Source: a virus
IMG/VR virus record: IMGVR_UViG_3300009705_000016
Span: 1-63,530 of that record
Length of the DNA stretch: 63,530 nucleotides
Strand: one strand, 5' to 3'
Shown: piece by piece, positions 10,299 through 19,315 of the stretch
Position numbering within the stretch: the first letter of the stretch is position 1
Layout: every line of letters begins with the position of its first letter
Notes under the pieces: model-generated
Databases searched by the model: none
What the model saw: the letters and a program-made list of their open reading frames with translations, nothing else
What the model was told of the DNA's origin: nothing
Program-made: the position numbers and the translations under genes

Positions 10299-13200
10299 CT
10301 ATTCTTGTATTAAAATGTTATAATATCCGTAACCGTGAAGTTCTAATTCTCCAATTGTAGATACTTGTGCTAATCTTTGTGGTCTTTCAAACACAGAAAC
10401 TTTTCCTCTTTCAATAAATATATCTGAGTATGTTTCTGGTTTCTGAACTACGTTCATCAGAAACTCTTCTTTTGTTAATCTTGGTAGACAACCCATTCTT
10501 GGTTCTGGTGCGAAAAAGCATGGACATAATATTGGGTCTGGATTGGTACATGCTGGGTCATAATTTATTGCTCCTGGGGTATCACAACAACATGGGTCAT
10601 CATCTGGGGTACATCCATCTTTTTGAGATGCCCCAACTATGTCATTCATAAACCCTCCCGTCGCAGCGAGTGGTTGGGTGGTTACAGTTCCTATCGGGAT
10701 AGGATTGGCTATTAATGTAGTGTTATCAAAATCATAAACAAGTCCGCCGGTACCTGTACTTTGTACCGCGTACCAAAGAGCGTCCCATTTAAATAACCCA
10801 AATATCGCATTTACCCCAGTATCGTTAGCAGCAATTTCATACCATGCCGTTGCGTTACCTAAATCGTCACCCATTTGATTTCCTAAGAGTGCACCTAAAC
10901 TAAATTTACCAACTATACCATCACTTAGATTGGGTGGGTAATTATAAGTTATTGTTAAATTTCCTGTATTAACATCTATAATAACGTCTCCTGTAGATAC
11001 TGCTTGTGTGGTGTCCGCACCTGTTGGTTGGGGAGTCAGAATGGTTGGGAATGTTGGGTTTGGTAACATGAATAGTACTTGTGCAGACGCTGTTGGTGAG
11101 CTAATATCAATTTCTAAAACCGTATCACTAACAGAAATCAAAGTAGTGTCATCCTTAGCTACTAAGGCATTACCTATAGTTTTAAATGTGTTGGCACTTC
11201 CATCCCACTCTGTCCTTCCAAAAGTTTGACATACGTTTGTAATATCAATATCTCTAACATATGTTGGGTTTATCGTTCCCGCTGGTTCATTATTACCCCC
11301 AGGGTCTATAGTAAACGGGTCTATAGCTACTCTATATTCTCTAATAATTCCTATTGGTAATCCCACATTTTGACCTGCTGTTTCTAACATAACTTGACCA
11401 TACGTACCAGATGCTTGGTCTATATCAACTACTCTACAACTATATAACCATATTAAATTTTCCTCAGGAGAGGAACCTGGTATCAGAGCGTTTGCAATAT
11501 CCCAGGAACCAGTACCACTTTGGTGTCCTAAACCTAAAGACCATAAAGATTCAGTACCTGGTAATATATTTTCATCAAATTGGTCATCATGAAATAAGAA
11601 TGCTAGATTATTTGGAGCTGTGGTAGGTGGACCATAAGAATACACATTTCCTTGTCTATCGTTCATAAAAACTGCACAATCTTCTAAATATTCTGGTACA
11701 CAAATTTCATCACATTCTTCCATAGCTGAACCTGGCCCTGTACATGGATATGCTGTACCATTCAAACAAGGACCAAACACACCTGGGTCGGACCAAACAT
11801 ATGGTCCTGGAGCAAGGATTGATGTGTCAATATCTATACAACAATCTGTACCTGGTATGCAACCACCTGTCTGGACACCACTAGCATTAAATGTTGGTGG
11901 GTTATGTTGTATATTACAATATACCCCTTCACAAGCACAAAAACTTTCATAAGGTTGTCCCTGTTCTTCAGCAAGTGGGTCATAACCACAATTTGAGCAA
12001 GGATGGACTGGGGACCCTGGAATACAACCATTTGGTATGTTACTACTGAATGATGGTCCACCACCTTGTGTTGGACATAAATGTAACCCGTTGGGACATT
12101 CTGTTGTTGGTGTTAGGTCTACTAAATCGAAAACCCCGTCTACACAACAACCGTCATCCATACAACCTACTACTGGTGGGTCTATACAGTTATCTGGTAC
12201 ACAAGGGGCTGTTAATTGAGCCGCTGAGTATATAACCATTGGGTCATGACAAGATTCTCCATAATTTGTAGCTGTTTGGTCCATACAACCTTCATATTCA
12301 CAACATTGTGTACCATCTAAGATTGGATATAAACATCCATTAGCTCCTGGAGTATGATTGGTGGCCGTTGTATCAGTGCAACCAACATAATAACAATCGT
12401 TATTTGGTGATGGTGGTGATTCATTGGTAAAACAGGAACTAAATGCTGGGTTTGTTAATATCCCTCCTGTTGCTGGTATAACCGGGTTATCGTTACAATC
12501 TAAAGTGTGATTTGCTACACAACCAATAGGTCCTGGGTCACCATTAGGTAGGGGTGTCATATTATCACATGGGGTGGATATACCATCTTTACACCCAGGA
12601 TACATACAACAACTAGTGTCGGTTATTCCTCCAGATGTCCAACTTCCATTTGCCCATGTACCACAACCATCAGGATTTACTGGGTCGTAGTTTAGTGCTG
12701 ATGAGTCGGGACATCCAGGGTATATACAACATCCACTATCTAAATTTGGATTTACTCCGTATGTTGTGGGTATGTGGACATTATAACAATCCCAATAAGT
12801 ATTTATCGCATTTTGGTCTAAACAACCATATAAATTCGCAACACATGTAGTACAGTTTGTTTCTACAATGTTTGAAGGTTCGTTATTCATAGCCATCAAT
12901 GCTAATAGACCATGATTAATTGTATAACCGGCTATGTGAGTGGTCCAATAATCTCCTTCCATAAACGCACTTGGGCAAGTAATTGATGTGTTATCCCAAT
13001 CATTTTGATTTTCTACAATTTTTAAGATTTCTAAACAAGCATCAAGTTGTCCAGTACCATTAGTATTACTAACCACTAACCATTGTACACCTGGGCCAGT
13101 TTGAGAAAAATCTATATTAGGTAATGCAGTATAGAACTCACCTAAATCGCATAAACAAGGGTCAGTACCGGTGCCTGGGGTTACAGAATCTATTCCTGAT

Positions 13201-13535
13201 GGACCACAAGTATTATAACCAGTCCACCCACCAGGTCCAGGACATCCATTCCACTGAGGATTTAGAGTTCCATCATTTAAAAATTCATGTGGAAAATTCC
13301 AAAACATATTAGGTGACATCGTAAAACACCCCTGAGGTAGTGCTGGTATCCCAAACCACCACATAGCTACGGCACCTTCAGCTGGACAACAACTACCTAA
13401 ACTACAGATAGAATTGTCATTAATCTGATTATACCCAAGAATCATCCTAGCATTTATCGCTACAAAATTACCTGTTGCTACCCCACTAGGGTCTTCTGTT
13501 TCAAAACTTGCGTCATTCCATGATATAGTTGGCAT
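10299..13535 (-). CDS. Cys-rich tail protein with repeated 'GC.D..A.NY' units, 1078 aa
   Basis: Residues about 230-460 contain a run of short Cys-rich units: YGCLDQNAINTYWDC, YPGCPDSSALNYDP, YPGCKDGISTPCDN, YVGCTDTTATNHTPG and YEGCMDQTATNYGESC, each closed by a CC or CxY turn. Degenerate units continue to about residue 590, and one more lies near residue 1000 (CCCDTPGAINYDPACTNP). This is the Cys-repeat style found in secreted Bacteroidota proteins. The middle is Gly/Thr/Asn-rich and beta-like. The last 70 residues form a separate, Cys-poor domain (MGCLPRLTKEEFLMNVVQKP onwards) that could anchor it to the baseplate. It lies in the distal-tail operon; host-surface binding is inferred. Confidence 0.8.
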   Translation of the reverse strand: MPTISWNDASFETEDPSGVATGNFVAINARMILGYNQINDNSICSLGSCCPAEGAVAMWWFGIPALPQGCFTMSPNMFWNFPHEFLNDGTLNPQWNGCPGPGGWTGYNTCGPSGIDSVTPGTGTDPCLCDLGEFYTALPNIDFSQTGPGVQWLVVSNTNGTGQLDACLEILKIVENQNDWDNTSITCPSAFMEGDYWTTHIAGYTINHGLLALMAMNNEPSNIVETNCTTCVANLYGCLDQNAINTYWDCYNVHIPTTYGVNPNLDSGCCIYPGCPDSSALNYDPVNPDGCGTWANGSWTSGGITDTSCCMYPGCKDGISTPCDNMTPLPNGDPGPIGCVANHTLDCNDNPVIPATGGILTNPAFSSCFTNESPPSPNNDCYYVGCTDTTATNHTPGANGCLYPILDGTQCCEYEGCMDQTATNYGESCHDPMVIYSAAQLTAPCVPDNCIDPPVVGCMDDGCCVDGVFDLVDLTPTTECPNGLHLCPTQGGGPSFSSNIPNGCIPGSPVHPCSNCGYDPLAEEQGQPYESFCACEGVYCNIQHNPPTFNASGVQTGGCIPGTDCCIDIDTSILAPGPYVWSDPGVFGPCLNGTAYPCTGPGSAMEECDEICVPEYLEDCAVFMNDRQGNVYSYGPPTTAPNNLAFLFHDDQFDENILPGTESLWSLGLGHQSGTGSWDIANALIPGSSPEENLIWLYSCRVVDIDQASGTYGQVMLETAGQNVGLPIGIIREYRVAIDPFTIDPGGNNEPAGTINPTYVRDIDITNVCQTFGRTEWDGSANTFKTIGNALVAKDDTTLISVSDTVLEIDISSPTASAQVLFMLPNPTFPTILTPQPTGADTTQAVSTGDVIIDVNTGNLTITYNYPPNLSDGIVGKFSLGALLGNQMGDDLGNATAWYEIAANDTGVNAIFGLFKWDALWYAVQSTGTGGLVYDFDNTTLIANPIPIGTVTTQPLAATGGFMNDIVGASQKDGCTPDDDPCCCDTPGAINYDPACTNPDPILCPCFFAPEPRMGCLPRLTKEEFLMNVVQKPETYSDIFIERGKVSVFERPQRLAQVSTIGELELHGYGYYNILIQE

Positions 13536-13555
13536 ATTATATTTTAATTTTAATT

Positions 13556-16500
13556 TTATTCATTACATGGTTCCCAACACGTTCGTGAAGTGAATCTAGA
13601 ATCTCCTGCTCCAGTTGGGACAGCCATATTAATTATCGGTGGAGTATCACATGCTGGTGCACTTAAATCTGTACACGGGTGATATGTTCCACTTCCATAA
13701 AGTGATGATTCACATATAGCTATTGTATTTGGGTCACCACAATCAACATCAAAAACACCATCTCCATCTGGGTCTAGAAGTCCCATAGTTGGGTCACATA
13801 TTGGGAATGGTTTATACCAATATTTATGTTTGGAATTAGCTTGTGAGTCGGAATAAGAAAATCCAATTACTACATCATAAGCATTGTATGAGTCCATAGA
13901 ACTGTATAACCTAAATGGCCATTCGGTCATATTCATTTGAGTCTCTATACCGTCACATGGACCACACCCACCACCACAACTTTGAGCAAGATTTGCGTTA
14001 CATTGAGTTTCATCATTTTCGCTGCATCCTAGTGATGGCATATTATTAGCGAACGCCCAATCTATACACGAACCATTATATAGTGTTCCATTATTTACAT
14101 GATTATTATTTATACAAGTACTATTCTCTAAAACTTGTGTACAGTTACCACCCATACAAACCCACGCGTCAGGTACATCACAACTATTATCACACCCAGA
14201 GATGTCTATATAAGTTTGGTCGGTCCAATATTTTAACCCACCATTAACCATATCAAATTCACTACAGTATAAACCAATAGGCCCATCAGTTACATTGTGA
14301 GGTCCTTCACAAAGTCCATGACCATCACATTCCCAACTTACACAATTATCTTCACAAAGTGTTTTATCATTAAAACCTCCAGCTGGACCATTTGAGAGTT
14401 GGGTACATCCATGCCCACCATATTGACCAGTACCTAAATCTACAATAGCTTCTTCTATTCCAAGTGTACATTTACAATACCATTGATAGGTTATGACACC
14501 ACAACCATTATTTACACAATCTTGGTCACTCGTGTATATTTGTATGGGGGTAACCGCACCAGCTGGTGGTGCATTACCTTGTATAACACCCTGACAAGCG
14601 TAACCTGTGTTACCATTCTGTGGAGCAGGTGGTACGTTAATACAATACCAATCATAAAAAACAATTACACCACCACAATTATTTTGACATGAAATTAAAT
14701 CAGGGTAAATTCCCACTGGTGTTGGTACACAATTAGTACCACCAGCACCATCTGGAACACAGCTATAGTTGGTTGTTGTTTGTACACAGATACCGGCTAG
14801 TTGAGCAGCTTGACATAGTGAAAGTGCACCGACACCCAGATAGTCAGCACCACTCCATCCGAATGCCGACGGTGAGACTGGCACACAATTACCATCAACA
14901 CAATTATAGTGAATTGGGTCCCCTGTTATTGGTACACATGGGTGAGATATACACGCATTTAATGCGTCTGCTCCGGTAGGTCCTGAAAATTGAGCGCTTG
15001 GGTAATATGGACTTGTAGGTGAGATTAGAACACATGTACCACCTATACAGTCATATTTGGGTGGTAACAAGTCGTCTAATGGACACGAACCATAGCAAAC
15101 TCTCCAAAAAGGAGATGAGGTATCTGTAGGGTCTGGTTCTATACCAGCTATAATAATACTAACAGCGAAGAAACAACAACCATTCCAGTAAACAAAATCT
15201 GTAGGTTCATAGTCCTCAGTTATATCCCATACCCCTCTATCGTTATAAACATCTTGGGTTGTGTAACTGGTACCGTCATAATAAACTTGTACCCCATTAC
15301 AAACATCACAAGCTCCTTGTATTGCGTATCCACATTCTCTTAATAAATAATCTTCTGGATTCAATCCATAACTCAAAGTTTCAAATATAGTTTCTCCAGA
15401 TACGTGGTCAAACATAGTAAAAGTTTGGCATGGAGAGACTCCACAATTAGTAATTGTATATGCTGTCCAACCTACATAAGGGTCAGGGTCAAAATTTATA
15501 ATCTCACCCATTAAGTTATCTACAAACGAACCGTCAGGTAATTGTGATTGACCCGCAACACTAACTGGATTCCCTAACATATAACCAGGTGGTAAACCGG
15601 CAGTTTGATGGAGGGGGTTATAGGACTGTAAGGAAGATAACATACTATCTGTAACTCCTTGTATTGTATACCCCACTATAGCAGCGGAGTTGTAATTGGA
15701 TGTCACGTAACCATTAATATCCAAACCACTATCTAACGGTCCCCAGTCAGAAGTTTCGTAGTCCATACTAACTGGTGTGGTAAATCCTGGTGGTGTAAAA
15801 GTATAAGTTTGTCCTGTGTTTACTATAGATGACAAAATATTTGCTCCTGTTTGATATGGTACTGTTGCCGTGTGTGATACAGAACTAACACCCCAAGGTG
15901 CGGACATTTGTATATTAATAATATAAGTTCCGGGATTTGTATATGTGTAGTTGGTGGTAGAAATAGGAGCTGTAACAGTGGTGGAAGCCCCTAACCCGTC
16001 TCCCCAATCAATAGTATATTGTATATCCTTTAGGAATTTAAAAAAGTTAAAATCTGTAGTATTTAAAATACTAGCGGTCATAGGGTCTAGTGGGTCACCA
16101 ACAACTACAAAATTAGAAAAAGTATCTTGTTGGTCCATAGTACCATCCCACATACTATAATGACCTATATCGTTATAATCTTGGTCTAAGAATATAACCA
16201 AATTAGATTCTTGGTCATTTCTACCGGTTCTATTACAACATTTACACAAATCTAATGGGTCACTCACACTATTAGGACCATGTCTATTAATGGAAAAAGC
16301 ACCACCATGTAAAATGTTACTAATATTACTATTATAATTGCCACAACCAAGACAATATTTATTTTGTTGTTCAACTGTCATTTCATACATAGGTTGACAT
16401 GGGTCTTCAATTAATCCACAACAACTTTCACCTCTTGCTGGGCAACACACATTTACTAGTCCACTATGACAATCCATACAAGCATTCATTATCATAACAT

Positions 16501-16651
16501 TATCAAACAATGCCTCACAAGGAGTACAATCTAGGGAAGGTGGACGTGTAGGTGGAGATATTGGTGGTCTAACAAGTGTAGGTTCTTCACAACGTGGAGA
16601 TGCCATACCAGGTATCTTACCTGTCCATATTTTATATTTATATATTTCCAT
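13556..16651 (-). CDS. Cys-rich tail protein with PKD-like domain and tandem Cys modules, 1031 aa
   Basis: The N-terminal 120 residues are Cys-rich (CTPCEALFDN, CMDCHSGLVNVCCPARGESC). Residues about 210-270 match a PKD-type beta-sandwich: YTIDWGDGLGAS, then NYTYTNPGTYIINIQMS. From about residue 530 to 920 there are about seven degenerate modules that begin with an aromatic-x-C and contain G-x-C, then close with C-x(2-6)-C, for example YDCIGGTCV, YNCVDGNCVPV, YSCVPDGAGGTNC, WYCKCTLG, WECDGHGLCEG and WVCMGGNCTQV. It starts one base inside the stop of the upstream gene. I know of no characterised phage protein with this arrangement. Probable receptor-binding or adhesive fibre. Confidence 0.8.
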   Translation of the reverse strand: MEIYKYKIWTGKIPGMASPRCEEPTLVRPPISPPTRPPSLDCTPCEALFDNVMIMNACMDCHSGLVNVCCPARGESCCGLIEDPCQPMYEMTVEQQNKYCLGCGNYNSNISNILHGGAFSINRHGPNSVSDPLDLCKCCNRTGRNDQESNLVIFLDQDYNDIGHYSMWDGTMDQQDTFSNFVVVGDPLDPMTASILNTTDFNFFKFLKDIQYTIDWGDGLGASTTVTAPISTTNYTYTNPGTYIINIQMSAPWGVSSVSHTATVPYQTGANILSSIVNTGQTYTFTPPGFTTPVSMDYETSDWGPLDSGLDINGYVTSNYNSAAIVGYTIQGVTDSMLSSLQSYNPLHQTAGLPPGYMLGNPVSVAGQSQLPDGSFVDNLMGEIINFDPDPYVGWTAYTITNCGVSPCQTFTMFDHVSGETIFETLSYGLNPEDYLLRECGYAIQGACDVCNGVQVYYDGTSYTTQDVYNDRGVWDITEDYEPTDFVYWNGCCFFAVSIIIAGIEPDPTDTSSPFWRVCYGSCPLDDLLPPKYDCIGGTCVLISPTSPYYPSAQFSGPTGADALNACISHPCVPITGDPIHYNCVDGNCVPVSPSAFGWSGADYLGVGALSLCQAAQLAGICVQTTTNYSCVPDGAGGTNCVPTPVGIYPDLISCQNNCGGVIVFYDWYCINVPPAPQNGNTGYACQGVIQGNAPPAGAVTPIQIYTSDQDCVNNGCGVITYQWYCKCTLGIEEAIVDLGTGQYGGHGCTQLSNGPAGGFNDKTLCEDNCVSWECDGHGLCEGPHNVTDGPIGLYCSEFDMVNGGLKYWTDQTYIDISGCDNSCDVPDAWVCMGGNCTQVLENSTCINNNHVNNGTLYNGSCIDWAFANNMPSLGCSENDETQCNANLAQSCGGGCGPCDGIETQMNMTEWPFRLYSSMDSYNAYDVVIGFSYSDSQANSKHKYWYKPFPICDPTMGLLDPDGDGVFDVDCGDPNTIAICESSLYGSGTYHPCTDLSAPACDTPPIINMAVPTGAGDSRFTSRTCWEPCNE

Positions 16652-17592
16652 TATGGGTTTAGATATTCGTAAAAATTTATTGCTGTTATACCAGGAGCGT
16701 CACCCACTTGTGGCCCTATCCCATTAGTCGCAGCGTACAGACTTGTATCAAACTCATTAATTACATAAGTATATTTTATTGGGTTAAATATAATTTGGTA
16801 ATAGTAGTAATCGGGACTACTCAAATTAAATCCATTAGTTGGTTGTGGTTTATTAATAAACTTATGTGTTTTACCAGTTTCCGCGTTAAAGAACTTACAA
16901 GTCATATAAAAAACATTATATTTTACTAAATCTCTATTCTTTAACCATTGTATATAATAATTTTCAGATTTTTTACCTATCGCAGCAAATTCAAAAAGTG
17001 AACCTTCTAATTTTTCATAATAATAAGGACCTACTCCAAGTCCGCCTGAAGTCATGTCTACTATCTGAGCGTTTCTCCACGCAACAGAGTCATAATTTAT
17101 TGATGTGGGGTCATTATCAATTTCAGCTAACTCCCCCAATCCTGGTATTGGCAGGTCGGCAAAATTCATCCCATTGTTAGCTGGATTAACAATAGAAAAA
17201 TATAATCTTTGTTGTTGTAGGTTAGGTGTGTCATAAAAGTCAAACTTAAAAAAACTTTTTGTAAAATTAGATTTTCTTCTATTAACATCTAAATGTGTTA
17301 TACCTACTGTAGTGTAATCTGGTACATAGTCTGTAATAAGTCCTGTTGGTTGGGCTTGTGTCATAAACCCAATCTGATAATATATTCTATTGTTTGGGTT
17401 AATTAGATTGTCTGGTTTGTACCTAGTAGTCTCAAAATCCTGAATTATATTAACATTGTCCTGCATTTCTGACCTTTCATATAGAGCTACCAGTTGTTCT
17501 CTACCTAAAGATTCGTCAAAATCCGTAGCTATCGGTATAGTTACTTTTTTATCCCCATCATTTCTTTTTATTCTAATTCTATTCACAGTCAT
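16651..17592 (-). CDS. Tail structural protein, unknown, 313 aa
   Basis: This is an unrecognised 313-residue protein with no membrane segment or Cys cluster. The N-terminus (MTVNRIRIKRNDGDKKVTIP) resembles that of the 1181-residue protein two genes upstream (MLKKLRIRTEIGVDKEVTF). Both open with a basic beta-strand followed by an acidic DF/DFD turn, perhaps a shared docking strand. It overlaps the upstream gene by 14 bases and the downstream gene by one base, so expression is coupled. Context makes it a tail or baseplate component; nothing further can be assigned. Confidence 0.7.
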   Translation of the reverse strand: MTVNRIRIKRNDGDKKVTIPIATDFDESLGREQLVALYERSEMQDNVNIIQDFETTRYKPDNLINPNNRIYYQIGFMTQAQPTGLITDYVPDYTTVGITHLDVNRRKSNFTKSFFKFDFYDTPNLQQQRLYFSIVNPANNGMNFADLPIPGLGELAEIDNDPTSINYDSVAWRNAQIVDMTSGGLGVGPYYYEKLEGSLFEFAAIGKKSENYYIQWLKNRDLVKYNVFYMTCKFFNAETGKTHKFINKPQPTNGFNLSSPDYYYYQIIFNPIKYTYVINEFDTSLYAATNGIGPQVGDAPGITAINFYEYLNP

Positions 17593-19315
17593 CGTATCTA
17601 GGTAATGTTAATAAAGGAGGTCTTGTATAATCCTTATCTATTATTATAGGTTTAATATTAAATATTAAATTAATGTACGGATAATGAACACCATTTACAA
17701 ATGGGTAATCAACACCGTTTGTTTCCGATTCATAAAAACCAATAGGTAATATTTCTCTCCACCTAAACAGTCCTTCATACATTGAAAACGTAGAATATTC
17801 CATAACGTATTCAAAGTTTTTATGTACTGTAATAGCTTCAGACAGTGTTCTAATTGGTATTCTATGGTGTGGTTGGTAGTAATATCCTCCTGCTATCTCT
17901 TCAATCGCTCCATCGTTATTGTGGTAAAAAGAAAACCCGTTTGTCTCCTCATTATTAAAGGTTAGTTTATGACTTATATCTGATAATATTCTTTCAGTAA
18001 GTTCCCATTCGTTGTATTCCACAAAAGCCCCGGTAAATGTATCACCACTTTGTGGTAAATTCCAAGGAGTTGTTAAATTAGATTCTATATTATTATTAGG
18101 GTATGGGTCTTCTATACCATTAGGTATAAAATTCCAATCCCACCCAATACCTACTGGACAACCTTCTTTGGTTTTCCATAATCTAGGTTCGTTAACCACA
18201 AAAACACTCAAATATAAATCTATTAATGGTCTACCAAGATTATCTTGGTAATCACTAATATCCAAATCGTTATTAAAATTCCATAAAAAAGATGGGTAAT
18301 CATCTTTTATCACAACATGTTCAATGCCGTTAGGTGGTGACTTTTGAGCTGGAAAATTTTTCTGTGTTCTTGAGAATATCCCTGTTTCAAACCCAGTTTT
18401 ACCTAAATTATAATCAGTTGGTTTAGTTAGTATTTTGTGGGAGTGTGTGTAATAGTTGGATAGTGTTTCATCAACATTTTGTGGGTCTATCAATCTTTTA
18501 AATACCCCCATATCGTATTCATTAATAACTTGTGTTGCGTCTTGTAGTAATACATTAAAGATTTTTTTCTCACTATCTGCATGCCCATCACCAAATGAAA
18601 ACACAGGTAATTGTGTTGTGTTATTTAAACTTGCAATTTGATTTGTTGTACCTAAAGGTGTGACTGTTGCTCCTACTTCTAAAACTATATATTCGTTTTC
18701 CAATAAACCGTGTTCTACAGCACATATAAATTGTACCGCCTGTTTACCTTGTATTTTTACATTTTTACAATAGAATGGTATACCATCTCCAGATTCAAAA
18801 GATATCCCAAATGTATTATACGAAACAGTACTTCCACTTATTACTCTATATTCCATTGGGTAGTTATTCACACTACTTTTAATATATGATTCGTACATCA
18901 CCCAATTATCCTGATATGCATTCATCTCCGCGTAGGTGTGAGTGGACGTTAAAGCGGTAGAAGGGATAAAACTAAAAAATTGATTAGATGGATACCCGCA
19001 TGCTACAGTTTCAGCTGACGATGCTGGGATTGGGTCATAATATAAACTATTAGCTATAAATGTATCTAGCTCATAACTACACCCACTAATCATATTTTGT
19101 GTTAAAGGATTTAGTTTACCATATAATCTATAAATGGTGTTTTCTTCTCTTTCCCTAAAGTATTGGTCTTCTAGATTTAATACTAAATTTCTATTACCTT
19201 CTATTATAGCTCTATTAGCGGACTCAAATGTATATGGTAATAATAAATTTTTATCCTGTGCTCCAACATATCTTTGGGACCCCTTAACTATTCTAATTAT
19301 ATCATTATTTCTCAT
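17579..19315 (-). CDS. Tail structural protein, unknown, 578 aa
   Basis: I do not recognise this 578-residue protein. It is rich in Tyr, Asn and Pro and looks beta-structured throughout; no signal peptide, coiled coil or enzymatic motif was seen. The N-terminal 80 residues (NDIIRIVKGSQRYVG, then LVLNLEDQYFREREENTIYR) are the most charged part. It starts directly next to the stop of the 1181-residue protein and overlaps the next gene by 14 bases, in the middle of the distal tail operon. A baseplate or fibre-attachment role is inferred from position alone. Confidence 0.7.
   Translation of the reverse strand: MRNNDIIRIVKGSQRYVGAQDKNLLLPYTFESANRAIIEGNRNLVLNLEDQYFREREENTIYRLYGKLNPLTQNMISGCSYELDTFIANSLYYDPIPASSAETVACGYPSNQFFSFIPSTALTSTHTYAEMNAYQDNWVMYESYIKSSVNNYPMEYRVISGSTVSYNTFGISFESGDGIPFYCKNVKIQGKQAVQFICAVEHGLLENEYIVLEVGATVTPLGTTNQIASLNNTTQLPVFSFGDGHADSEKKIFNVLLQDATQVINEYDMGVFKRLIDPQNVDETLSNYYTHSHKILTKPTDYNLGKTGFETGIFSRTQKNFPAQKSPPNGIEHVVIKDDYPSFLWNFNNDLDISDYQDNLGRPLIDLYLSVFVVNEPRLWKTKEGCPVGIGWDWNFIPNGIEDPYPNNNIESNLTTPWNLPQSGDTFTGAFVEYNEWELTERILSDISHKLTFNNEETNGFSFYHNNDGAIEEIAGGYYYQPHHRIPIRTLSEAITVHKNFEYVMEYSTFSMYEGLFRWREILPIGFYESETNGVDYPFVNGVHYPYINLIFNIKPIIIDKDYTRPPLLTLPRYDDCE

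Noticed and set aside
11834-12064. Second minus-strand ORF inside the Cys-repeat gene
   Set aside because: It overlaps the 1078-residue gene in another frame and lacks independent start context; the longer frame contains recognisable repeats.
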